Origin: Saturnia japonica
Taxonomy: Eukaryota > Arthropoda > Insecta > Lepidoptera > Saturniidae
DNA: 64,000 nucleotides
Direction: 5' to 3'
Assembly: GCA_033032175.1 (NCBI GenBank)
Contig: CM065318.1
Span: 14,818,001-14,882,000 of the forward strand
Below the pieces are notes generated by a model that saw nothing but the letters and a program-made list of their open reading frames with translations, had not been told where the DNA came from and ran no database searches. The translations under genes and the position numbers were made by a program. Of this stretch, positions 37,101-47,823 are shown one piece after another; the first letter of the stretch is position 1, and every line of letters starts with the position of its first letter.

Positions 37101-40100
37101 TCGCTGCAAACAATGATACACAATAATCTTATAAATAGAGTAGACAAATGGCACGCTATTGCACACATACATATCATTTGTTTACATGAAGAAGCAGAAA
37201 GGCATGTTTTTAACATAGGCAGAGAAAATGAGACAACTATACCTTTGTTTCGAGTCATGTAGTCTGGGTTTGCTAAATAGCATAGTTTTAACATGCCACT
37301 TATGGAGACATATAACTTATGTAAGTACACCTTTTTACTTGTAATATCATTGTTAATACAATATTTTCTGAGATTTCTGAGATTCTTTCTACTTGGGGCA
37401 GCCCAACTAGTGGAATGCCTCGACTCTACAGAAGATCGCAACCAAATAACCTTGTGTTATGTTCCTACAGTGAGTAGGATTCCTAGAGCTCCTTTAGGGA
37501 AGGAGGGGTGGGTTCAAAGAGACTTAGGGCACAAAGAACTTTTTTTGGAGTTTTCCCTCTACTTGGGGTAATCCGACTAGTAGAATACTTACGCCCTACA
37601 GATCACAGCTAAATAACTACGTGTTGTGCTACTGCGGTAAGTAGTTTCCGGAGCTCCTAAAAATATCTCCCAGCACCACCATTGGCTCAAATCGTCGGTG
37701 ATGCTGCAAAATGAACTATGTCACTGTGAACTGATTTTACAGGAAAAACGTCTTTTTTTTTTTAATTCTATGTGTGTGACATACATAATATCATGTTGTA
37801 ATTTCGTTAGTAAAATCTATATAATGTTATACAAATCAATCTGAATGAGGATTTAATGTGAATAATATGATATTGCAGATTCTCAGGCATGGGCGACGAG
37901 CATGGATAGCCACTCACGGAACACTAAGGCTATGGACTTGTCTGCGCTACCACAAACGATGCTCATCCCATAGTACGTCGGTGCGGGCTGGTCGACGTCC
38001 GTCCGCAATATTATGGACCGTGGGAAGCCACCTTAACATTTTAGAACAAATAATTGAGACGGAGTCTTTGTACGTAAACATAATTATTGCAGTATCACCA
38101 ACGACATATTCCAAATTTTTGAAGTGAACCATCTAACGGCACTTTGTGATAACTGTACTGTACTTACTTACAAGCAATGTAATAAACTCCTTTTCTTAAG
38201 ATAATAAATCATGCCACTGTTTTCGAAATATCCCTCGCACATGATGCCAGTCGTGTGTGTCCCCCCCCCCCCATAGTATAACATATTAAATAGAAAAAAA
38301 AAACAAACTAGTGCAGTTTAAATTTATAGGAAAACAAACAAATATATTATCTATCCTGGGCATTTAAATTATCATAGATAAAAGAATTAAAATCGTGAAA
38401 ATAGGTATCTAATTCATTTTAGAAGTGAAAATTAAAAATGTATATACCATAATTTGGTTTTTTACTTTTTACAGAATTTTGTCGCTCCATTTCTCTAGAT
38501 ATGTGTACTCGCTCAAAGTTCGCGCGTAAACTGCACGTATCCAAGGAGCTTCTGCTATCTAGGAACGCACAAATACACGAGGCATGAATCTGGCATACTG
38601 CACGCTATTAACGCACGAATTTTAAACTCGCGCGATGCCTGTGGACACGATGTATAGCGCTCAAATACCTCGCAGATGCGCGTACGAATTCGAGCAAGAC
38701 GATTCGCGGTAAAATCGATCCTTCTGGACAAGGTTTAAAGTGCAGTTATAAGAAATGACTCACATGTGAGCTTGTCGATCTGCGCGAGCGCTTTCTCCGT
38801 GTACTTGTGCGCCTTGTCCATGTATCCGGCCTGTGCGGAGTGCATCACCGTCACTAAATACACAAGCACGTAGAGCTGTTGCCGGGACAGCCACACGAAC
38901 GACTCACCGGGAGCGCTGCCGCACACCGCTGTATTTGTAACATTCAAACTTATATATTACATCGAATATTATTTATACCACTTTAGAAAAGTTTGCAAAC
39001 TTAATAACAAAATTATGTCATTTTCTATATATACTAGCGACCCGCTCCAGCTTCTCACGGGTACAATTTACAAAATGGTGTATTTTATGTTTTAAAAAGC
39101 CTAATTTAGAGTTTAGTGCTTTAATATTGATAGTTCATAACTGCCTTATTAGCCTAGTGGTCCTAAACGCGACTGCTATGCTCGAGGTCCTAGGTTCGAT
39201 TCCCAGGTCGAGCAAAGTGTTATTGGGTTTTTCTATATGAAATTATCAGTAAAAGCTCGTATTTAGGCTTTGCGTCCAATTAATGGCAAGAGGCTCGCAA
39301 TATAGCATAGGCAATATTACGAGTCCTAAAACATACTCGTAATAATAACAAACACATCGGTGATACAGGCGTGATGTTATGTTATGTAACTTCATATTTA
39401 CGAACAGTGCGCTTAGCTCGCGACGTGCAATTCATCATAAGTGGAGAATGCCGGCCAACCAACCGCAACCGGTTTTGCTGAGAGGGATTTCATAGATCGT
39501 TTTTACAACAATTTTTAATTATTTTGTTAATCTCGAAAATCCATGGATTTGTCGAAATTCGATCCCGAAATTTTCGGGGCCGAATTACGACCGGGATCCC
39601 GGGATTGAATCCTCTACTGCTGATAGATTTTTAAATTGAATGTTTCACTATAATGTTTTCTTTCACCAATAGCTCAGTTTATTTCGACCAAGATCTTGCA
39701 ATATTACAAAAAATAAACCCATAAACGTTTTTATCAATCTGTCATGTCAATCAAATTAATGTACATAAAATGATAATATAAATAGAATTTGGAAAAAGAA
39801 TTAATAAATAAATAAATACTTTAATAAAAAGTTGGACTTTATTTACCTTCCAGATCAACCTTATACAGGAATTATAATTATTAAACACTTACATTTATGA
39901 AAACAATTAAAAAATAATAATTAATTGATTAATTAAGATATTTTTATTGATTATATAATATCTGAAACATCAATATTTAACTCACCATCATCATCAGGCC
40001 AAGTGGGCGCCATTATAGTCTGGATACTTTGCTGCAGTTGTTTTAGGCACGGTTTTACGCTTTTCACTTGTCCAGCCATCAAATAGTGGCATACCTGACA

Positions 40101-43100
40101 AACATTGATTCAGTTTTATAATTTAAGTATAAACGGGTTAATTTAGAAATTAAGATTTTAGGAGGGCTTACTGAAAACCTTATACCATATTTAATTCGTA
40201 AAACCAGATGAAAGATTGACAGGTTGCATACATTTTGACACAACTAAACTGGATTTATGCTAAAACAGGATTTAATTTTATAATTAAATTAGCTCTCAAC
40301 CAAGCAAGTACGGATACAAGGTGGAAGGCATAGAAGTTGTGAACCCCACAACTAAATAATTCTAATTAATTATTGTAGAAAAAGCTTTTGTTTTATAAAA
40401 ATTGGTATGAATGTGTTTGTGGAAATTCTTTGAGAGACTTTATTAAAAATCTTATTATAAACTTAGTATCATCATAATATAACCATTATGCTATTATGTT
40501 GATATTCTTGACGTAATTCAAAATAACTGTATTCTTTAGGCAGAAATAGTAAAGTAAAATCCATCTATACACCTAATAAAATTAAAATGTCTGTTTGTAA
40601 TTTTAAAATAACAGCTTTTTACTAAATGCATCTGAAAGTATATACAATACCTATATCAAAAATATAATATTAAAAAAAAAAATCTGTCTGTCTTTCTTTA
40701 TGTTTGTTCTGGGTAATCTCCGTAATGGTTGGACCAATTATAACGGGACTTTCACTGTCAGATAGCTGATGTTATAAGGAGTAACTTAGGCTACTTTTAT
40801 TGTATAAATAGAATAAAGGTTCCGCGCAAATTAATAAAAAAGGTCTTGCTCACACTGAATAAACCATAAGAGATAAATATAAAATTAATGTATGTACTAC
40901 ATAATTGTAGACATTAGAAATACCAACAAAAATGTCAGCGAGATTATCTATCTTTTAAGGAACATCCTCAATAAGCATTTTCAAATAACCGGGAGCAAGG
41001 GAACAAAATTCGGCCGTGTGTCCAATCTATGGCTTTCTGTAGTTCATGTGAGCGAAGCCGCAGGCACAGCCAGTTATGAATATGGAAGTATATACTATAA
41101 AACTGAATTAGAAACAAATACTACTTCACTAAATAAAATATTACTATAAATAATCAAAAATGAAATATCTCCATTTACCTGTAAGACAAGAAAAAAAACT
41201 TTCAAATATTCTTTCTGGTGCAAACTCCCCGTCCATGAATCTACAAGGTGGCCCGCTTGATTTAGTAATGGTAATACATCTTGAATTTTTTTATCTATTA
41301 ACAATAACTGAAATAAAATTAAAATATTTGATATTAGAAATAATGGATGTTCACCTGGATGTTCAATTTCTGTAATGCAATAACTGGCTCTCAAGTACAG
41401 CTGCCTGAACACACCTATATGTGCTTAGTGACAGACTTTGAACATGAGGGTGGTAGCTAGCCAGGTTGGCAATAGAAAATGCTCTCCCACTGTGCTATGG
41501 TTTAATCAGTGTTTTTCTTCACAAAAAGCTCAAGCTCATAACAGGGTTTCGAATTCGAGTCGATCGACGCGAAGTCCATGTATACTACTACTGAGCCATC
41601 ACTACTTCTACTTCATATTTATGCGTCTTCGTTAATTTAATCTATACTTATAATAAAATAGTACAGAATTAAAATATATTCGTTGAAGATATTTGAGTAA
41701 AAATAATAATGGGAGGTTTAGAATCATGGATAGAACATATTTTGAATAGTTTTTGAAATTTTTGTCTGTCTGTCGGTATGTTTAAACGCCAATCACAAAA
41801 ACTACTGGACTGAATTTAATGAAATTATGATTGTAGCTTATAGTTTGAAGGTACATTTAGGATGCATTTTTACATGTATGGACATTTGTATGGTCTATAA
41901 ATCTGTAATATATTTACTGAAATAAAGAGAAAGATATCAAACGATTATACATAATTTTCAGTAAAATTAATAAATGGAAACATAAGTATTTATGTTTTCT
42001 AACAGTATTCATATATGGCACTGTATAGTTTGGTTTAAATTATGACAAAATTGGTTTGATATTTATTGTCATGTATTTTCTGTAAGCATGTTTAAGGATT
42101 CCGTTTGGAGCAGGTATAGGCTATACACGTATCAGTGAGATTGAAAAAATATTTTTGGTTTTATTGTTACTTCACTTATCTAAAGCCGGGTTATTCGGTA
42201 GTGTTTTTGTGTTGCAGTTAGCCTTGTAAGTTGTTATTTCATATTAACCTATGTAACTCCATTGTTTTATACAATGGAGTTACATCAACCGGACCCGCCA
42301 GACCCAGGCGGTCCAATAACAAGTCATGTAATATACCGTAATCCATTAGCCACCAAAAGACCTCTAGAGGGTAGCCAGGATAGCGAAATAATTAACGCAG
42401 GTAAAAAGACAATTAAAGATCCATCCATGGCCTCACCATCAATTCAGACCGTGTATGTACACCCTACCTTTACATCTTCTATTGGGAAGTATAATGATGC
42501 GGATAAAGGCCCCTTCCTAGTTCACGTGTCTAGGATAGAGCCAGATTTGTCGGCAGGATTATCTATCAGACCTATAAAATTTGGTCAATTTTTAAATACA
42601 AACAATATCAAAAATATTTATAGTGATGGGGTATAAAAAGTAGGAAGAAACAAAATTGCTGTAGTTTTTAAATCGGCTATAAATGCTAATAACTTTCTGG
42701 AGAATCCTATTCTATTACAAAATAATTACAAGGGAATGATCCCCACATACAATATCACCAGGATGGATCTTGTCCGTGGAGTTCCGGTGGAGTGGTCCAT
42801 GTATGAACTGATTAATTCACTCGAACTACCGGTTGGGTGTGGTTTTGTTTTGAAAGCACGCAGACTTAACAGGAAAACATCGTCAGAAGGAAAAATCAAC
42901 TGGGTCCCTACACAGTCGGTAGTTTTGACATTTAAAGGCCAACTCCTACCAGAAAGAGTATATTCATATTATACTTCTCTCTCTGTCGAAATATATTCCT
43001 ACCCAACTATACAGTGTCAAAATTGTTGTAGATTTGGACACATAAAGACACAGTGCAGGTCGAAACCTCGCTGTTTCCGATGTGGACAACCACACGTTGG

Positions 43101-46100
43101 AAATGAATGTACTGTATCACTGCAATCAAGTACCTGTATCTTATGTACATGTAACCACTTGGCTACTGACAATGCATGTCCTGAACTCTTGCGCCAAAAG
43201 TCAATCAAAGTTATGATGTCTCAGGACAATGTATCATATGAAGAAGCTTCCCTGTGTTTTCCCTCGGTAGGCAGAACCTATGCAGAAGTGGCACAACAGT
43301 TATTTACACCTGTACCTACTTCTAATCGCACAACAACTCAACAACCTCTTACCACATCTTACAAAAAAACTACTTTTACTAAACCTCGTCCAAAAATTCT
43401 CAGCGGTAAATCATACGATAGATTGGCACATCAGGCGATTTGCCTTCCGCACTACCTAATGGTTGTGCTCTATCCTCAGGAGATCAGGCTGCATCCTGTC
43501 AGCCTGATATAACAGGAAATGATAACTTACTTGACATCATGCTCACATTAATCTTGAATATTATCACCAAATATGAAGATTACTTACCGACCAACGTTGC
43601 CCATAAACTAAACAAAATAGTATCTCTTTCCAACAAAAATGGATAACATGTTCCTCTTTTTTTATTATCACATTAGGCCTTTATCTTGTTTTTTAATTAA
43701 TGTGATATTACTTATTTAATACAAAAATGTAACAGAATGCAGAATTTTTACTGTTGGCAAGAAATTTCACACATTAAAACATAATAACATTATAATGTCT
43801 ATGTTTGAATGTGTTATCACAGAAACTATCAGTCTGATTTGAAAAATTCTTATTACCTGCTTTTTGTGGTAGGTTTTTAGACTATTTAAGATTACCCTAA
43901 CACTCTAAGTACCCATACCATAAGTCTATCCACAATCATAAACATCAACCAATTTCTATTATACTGTGGACAACAACATGATATGAGAACAAGGACAATA
44001 TAAAACAGGGCATATATAATCCTTTAGCATAGGTAGTAATCAATAATAAGTCATAACAATATTTTGTAATTAAGGACATACTATAACAATATTTTTTTTA
44101 CAAAAGACATTTTAGTAAAATTACTTAAACAAGAGGTATTAAGTCTCTTTTCTGATAATAAAGTTCATACTAACCATTACCCTACTAAGTAAGAATAACA
44201 CACGGGTGTAAGCTGCATTTGATAATTGAGCATAATCTACACCAACTCCAAGTAAACTGCTTGCGACTTCATATTCCCTTTCTGTTGCATGAATTTGCTG
44301 AAAATAAAAATATTTATATAGTTACAGACAATAATATTAAGAATTTATAGATCTTGGTAAGTATTTTATTAACAATGTTAAACTAGGTCAACTGTGTCTA
44401 CAACCTAAGGTAAAACCGTAAATATCAAAAAGTATATTGAAACAAATAATATTGTTTCATATGCAAAATTCATATTCTCACTCTATGGTATATACAGTGG
44501 TGGTGATATAATTAGAAACACTTCTTAAGAAAAAAGAAAGTATAACTTCAACATACAAATGTAAAAATTATACACATTCAATAATTAATAATCATGCAAT
44601 AATATAGCCACTCAAATAAAAAACTCATGAAATGCATAAAATATAAAACATATCTTCCTTTTAATTACAAAATGAGTCATACACATGTAGGAGTTTATTT
44701 TCCCTTACTGGCCGCTTGGACGCCTAATTAGAAACATTTTAAAAAAGCATCCATAGCTCCTTTTTTTTTTAATTTGTGAATAACATTTCTTTCTTGGATT
44801 TTTCTATTATTTTGGCAGCAATTCAAAATTTAATCTGAATTTTATTTTGTTCAAAATGGGCAAAATAAAAGTTGTGACGCGTCAACTAGGCAAATAATTG
44901 TTAATTTACATATAGATCATAAGTGGGCGTACAGAAGAATAGCTGAGCATTTAAATTGTTCTGTTAAGAAAGTTTTGAATGCAATTGATCATTATAAAAC
45001 ACATTGAACTGTAGAAAATGTTATTAGAAAGGCGCGGCCATGAAAACCTCTCCCAGAAAAGATACGCTAATTGTTTGTGTTGCTAAAAAAGACCTAAGTA
45101 AAGGCTCCAACCAGATTAAAAATGTAGTTTTTTTGCCTGATGACCCAAGAAACAAGAACAATAGCGTCTAATGTTTCCTTAGCGAACAGCCTATATCCAT
45201 TTTAGATTGGCCAGCAAATAGTCCAGATTTAAACCCAACAGAAAATCTCTGATGTATTGTTAAAAAGAAAGTCTCAAACAAACGTAACACCAGTCATAAC
45301 AAACTATATGAAGCATTTGTTGAAGCATGGAATTCAATCCCCTTAGAAAAATGTATGAAATTGATTGAAACAATGCCACATGTTGCAGTGCTGTAATTAA
45401 AAATAAGGGATACGCCTCTAAATATTAATTATAACTATTGGTAGGCTGTGGATAGTAGCTATTTCGTGAATAACAATCATCATCATCATTTCAGCTGCAG
45501 GACGTCCACTGCTGAACATAGGCCTCCCCCATAGATCTCCAGAGCGACCGATCTTGTGTGTCCTGCACCCAATAATAATAACAATACTAATTACTAATAC
45601 TTAAAAAAAAATATGTTTTTTTACATTTTTTTGTTGTTGATTCTAATTAGTAGACCATTGTTGTCATACCTAAAAACTGTTTTAAATGTTTGTTCTTAAT
45701 GTAATATTGAAACTGCACTTGTGTAATGAGATTTATATTGTTTTTGTAATAAATGATAAATTGTTGAACATATTCTTGTACTATTTATTGTTTAATTTCA
45801 AAATAAAAACAACTGCAGTGAAGTATTTTACATAATGTCAAGGACCATTGGTAGTTTCTAATTTTAATCTACTATACCACCATTGTATATTTATAATGTT
45901 AATATTTTAAATTTATATGTATGTTGGTAATTATTGACTGTCTTTTTAAAATTGTTAGTTCACTTTAAGAATTATGTATTTCACTATTAATGCCAGAATA
46001 ATTATTTTATATATATAATTCATTTTCATTATATAAAAATCAAATATAACTATATATCAGAGGCACACTTTCATAAGTCACATTTAGCTTATTATACAGT

Positions 46101-47095
46101 GTATACATGTTTAAAGTCTTATTTGAACATTATTCACATAATATGTCAATGGTCTACAGAGTTTTTATCAATGTGTGTGAAATTCTGAGTAAATTTTAAG
46201 TTTTTGTTTGAGAAGCTAATAGTTAGTTTTTTAATAAAAAATGTTAATAAAATTTTATTAATCAAATAAACAATGGACTTAGGATACAGGTCACAAAGAT
46301 AAAGAAATAAATAAGGTCTACCATCATTCAAAGGTTAAAATTTAAATAGTAGAGCCAGAGAAAAGTATCTAAGAAGGTTTTGTTAAACCAATACATAATT
46401 GAAATTAATTATTATATTTTAGTTCTTACTAAACTTTAAATGATTGTATGCTATTACAAAACTTATGCTAAATGTAGGTGGATTTGAAAAAGCTAATTTA
46501 CTCACTGCCAACTGAAATATAAGTCTGCAATGCCAATAAACACTGTGTTGTGACAACTCAATAGCTTTCCTCAGGATAGGCTTAGAATGTGTTGGTTGGC
46601 CTTGTTGTTCAAATAACTCCGCGAGAACACTAGCCGCTTCAAACTTGAAATCGTCCAATGCATTTGTCGTCTGTGATAGGCACCACTACAACAAAAACAC
46701 ATAACTCTCATCATTTGACCCATTTCAGTTTTAATGTTTACATTAGAAAGCTGCAATTAATGTTTATTAAAGGTAAGAAGCACGTACCTAACAGACATTG
46801 AGAGTTACCTATTTGAATAAGAAACCGCAAAGTAAATTGTAATAAGGAAAACAATAACAAAAAAACTTACACTTTGCTCTAAATGCGTTCTCGCCAAGTC
46901 GATGTTTTTAGTGTGTGTCAAAAGTATATTTCCAAGTTGTAAATGGGTTCTTGCCTCAACTCGAGCTGGTGGTTTGAAATTAAATACTGCTTGTAAGCAC
47001 TGGATGCAACTTTTTATGTCAGGAGGATTTGATGTGCGGAAATGTTCCGCTAAACCCAGTAAAGAAATATACAAACAGTCCTGCGGTGACGCCAT
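25198..47095 (-). CDS. MAU2: MAU2 chromatid cohesion factor (SCC4), complete, 13 exons
   Basis: MAU2 binds NIPBL/Nipped-B to form the cohesin loader. Exons on the minus strand, in order: 46871-47095 ([20 protein letters not shown]), 46506-46685, 44181-44297, 41179-41307 ([11 protein letters not shown]), 39986-40094, 38764-38928 ([19 protein letters not shown]), 36915-37103, 33628-33737 ([19 protein letters not shown]), 31056-31157, 30352-30455 ([10 protein letters not shown]), 29717-29919 ([20 protein letters not shown]), 26547-26641 ([18 protein letters not shown]), 25198-25290 ([15 protein letters not shown], stop TAG). Every junction has GT/AG ends and keeps phase, giving about 606 residues, close to the animal family length of about 610. 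The TPR-like helical repeats are continuous. The exon 7/8 junction has two workable splice choices differing by one residue. Introns carry many mobile elements. Confidence 0.93.
25606..25860 (+). repeat. possible degraded tRNA-derived SINE
   Basis: A B-box-like GAGTTCGAATCC (25655-25666) sits about 50 bp after GTGGCAGGTAGCATG. The tail (CACCTGGTTAGCTAAC, CATCAGGTGAGATTGTG) resembles 29215-29350. It lies in the MAU2 terminal intron. Confidence 0.4.
26130..26480 (+). repeat. two tandem monomers of a dispersed ~190-bp repeat
   Basis: GAGGAATTTCTTTGAAGATT...CTTGGGGCAGTT occurs twice, about 190 bp apart, followed each time by CACC-TACA motifs and a TTCC...AG-TCC block. The same monomer occurs at 37373-37680 and 13925-14090. 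It lies in the MAU2 terminal intron. Confidence 0.65.
26690..27954 (-). mobile_element. mariner-type transposon, both ends present
   Basis: The left end is TTAGGTCCTTACATATGAAAT and the right end its inverted form ...CATATGTAAGGACCTAA. TA duplicates lie at 26688-26689 and 27955-27956; length 1265 bp. The minus-strand transposase is broken across frames but recognisable: [20 protein letters not shown], then [17 protein letters not shown] and [15 protein letters not shown]. The second catalytic Asp of the usual HDNARPH motif reads QNNVRPH, so that position is Asn. It lies in the MAU2 intron just upstream of exon 12, leaving about 47 bp to the splice acceptor. Confidence 0.93.
28319..28928. mobile_element. 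MITE-like element with inverted termini
   Basis: Left TACTACCCGTGCGCAATAAG and right, inverted, TACTACCCGTGCGCGATAAG, continuing with GTTGAGAC. The 610-bp body has no transposase. It lies in a MAU2 intron. Confidence 0.75.
31221..31771. mobile_element. hAT-like MITE interrupted by a SINE
   Basis: Inverted termini AGACATGGGTAAC (31221-31233 and 31757-31769). GCCCATT flanks both sides (31214-31220 and 31773-31779), compatible with an 8-bp hAT-type duplication with one mismatch. The middle is occupied by the SINE at 31375-31601. It lies in the MAU2 intron after exon 8 (minus strand). Confidence 0.7.
31375..31601 (+). mobile_element. tRNA-derived SINE, copy 2, with A-rich tail
   Basis: Starts GGCCTCGTGGCGCAGTTGTAG (A box) with a near-perfect B box GGTTCGATCCCC, then the tail GTCTGGGTGTTAAATAT and an A-rich end. 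It shares its length with 24196-24402. Confidence 0.88.
32529..32652. repeat. small foldback element
   Basis: CTTTCTACAATCGT (32529-32542) and its exact reverse complement (32639-32652) bracket 96 bp; the arms continue imperfectly with ATGTATG and TTGACATA blocks. It lies in a MAU2 intron. Confidence 0.75.
33038..33560 (-). repeat. dispersed Lepidoptera-type non-autonomous element, copy B
   Basis: Inverted relative to copy A at 9313-9834: begins ACTAGCTGTGCCCGCGGCTT and ends near ATTTTATTAATTGTATAGAT, with the same internal blocks. It ends only about 70 bp from MAU2 exon 8. Confidence 0.75.
35170..36055 (+). mobile_element. mariner-type transposon, second family, broken transposase
   Basis: The transposase is spread over shifted frames. 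35371-35664 has [13 protein letters not shown] and [11 protein letters not shown]. 35622-35846 has [11 protein letters not shown] and [11 protein letters not shown], with 34 residues between the second and third catalytic Asp (DD34D). A C-terminal part follows (about 35850-35935). The ends are not clearly defined. It lies in a MAU2 intron. Confidence 0.8.
36050..36860 (+). repeat. dispersed repeat split by an inserted element
   Basis: The outer parts match 14490-14790 (GCATGCTCTGTAGCC, GTGTCGTTAGATTCGTCTT; then GTACGACGTCTGAGAAA). Between them, 36165-36738 is an insertion that starts ACTAGTTGTGCCCCACGG and ends TTAGTATAGAT, with ends like other short lepidopteran repeats. Confidence 0.65.
37373..37680 (+). 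repeat. two tandem monomers of the dispersed ~180-bp repeat
   Basis: CTACTTGGGGCAGCCC...CTACAGAAGATCGC and CTACTTGGGGTAATCC...CTACAGATCACAGC are about 175 bp apart, each followed by GTAG...TTCC-GAGCTCCT. Same family as 26130-26480. Confidence 0.7.
39141..39370 (+). mobile_element. tRNA-derived SINE, second family
   Basis: A-box-like TTAGCCTAGTGGTCC and a perfect-looking B box GGTTCGATTCCC (39193-39204), about 40 bp apart as in tRNA genes. The body does not fold as a complete tRNA and continues with non-tRNA sequence. It lies in a MAU2 intron. Confidence 0.75.
40566..41075 (+). repeat. dispersed Lepidoptera-type non-autonomous element, copy C
   Basis: Same blocks and orientation as copy A (9313-9834), including GGGACTTTCACTGTCAGATAG and the GTGAGCGAAGCC end. 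It ends about 100 bp from MAU2 exon 4. Confidence 0.75.
42262..43646 (+). pseudogene. LINE ORF1 (gag-like, zinc knuckles) without ORF2
   Basis: The plus-strand frame from 42262 has an in-frame TAA at 42634-42636 and continues in frame to about 43430, where one shift leads to the last part (stop near 43644). Motifs: a basic N-terminal region, a central RNA-binding-like stretch, three Cys-His knuckles beginning [27 protein letters not shown] and a third [15 protein letters not shown], then a Thr-rich linker and a C-terminal helix. The sequence after the stop is AT-rich with no endonuclease, reverse transcriptase or poly-A. It is antisense to MAU2, in its intron 3. Confidence 0.8.
44495..45885 (+). 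mobile_element. Tc1-like transposon, internally deleted
   Basis: Imperfect inverted ends CAGTGGTGG and CCACCATTG, each next to TA (44493-44494 and 45886-45887), continuing as an AATTAGAAAC block. Inside, the start [10 protein letters not shown] and a helix-turn-helix ([17 protein letters not shown]) are followed by [17 protein letters not shown]; the middle of the catalytic domain is missing and stops interrupt. A short common lepidopteran repeat (GCAGGACGTCCACTGCTGAA) sits near 45490-45570. It lies in a MAU2 intron. Confidence 0.85.
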
Positions 47096-47591
47096 TTTGA
47101 CATTTCTGCTTGGAGGGAACAGAATTACCAGTAATAAAAATAAAAAAACAAACATTTGGTATAAAACTACCAAAATAATATTTTTTTATTAAAAATAAAA
47201 CAAATAAAAATGTTACTGAAAACTTTTGATCATCTCATAGAAAACCTCTGGAAAGCAGTTATTTTAACTGGTATTTTTTATATATTTAAGTCAACCCATC
47301 CCTCGTATTTCCAGTTTTTTTTTTGGACTGACTACACTGTTAGCCTTAGGGGCCCTATCCAAAAAACAGAGCCACTGCGGCTTTACAGCTTCACCGAACT
47401 TAGGGGCGAGCGCTTAGGGTACTCAGCCGCGAAAGTTTTTAACGACTCGCACGAGGGTGCCAGAGTGGCCGAACCTCGGCTCGGGCGGTCGTCGCGAATG
47501 CGAAAATGTCGCAATCTAACTAATATCCTACTCCTACAAATTCGAGCTAACTAATATATACTCATATGCACGTTCCCCTCCTCCTGGGAGG

Positions 47592-47790
47592 TGTTGGAAT
47601 AAATAATAATTTCTTGAGTAAATTATCAGTCTTTTATTGTGGAAAAAACAATTTACATTCTTTTATGACAAATTATAATTTTCTTATTTTTATATTTCAA
47701 ATGTGGCAACCGAACATGTTGCGATAGACAAACAATAGAAAACAGGAACGTTAGATAATACTCCTTAGAAGAGTCGTGTACTTTCCAACA
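47592..47790 (-). repeat. copia 3' LTR
   Basis: 199 bp, TG...CA; differs from the other LTR by a few substitutions and small indels. Confidence 0.9.
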
Positions 47791-47823
47791 CTCCTCCTCA
47801 CGAGCTTCGACAAGTCATCGCAG

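Noticed and set aside
39141..39215. Possible tRNA gene
   Set aside because: Good B box, but no complete acceptor stem or discrimination of an anticodon arm was found; treated as a SINE head.
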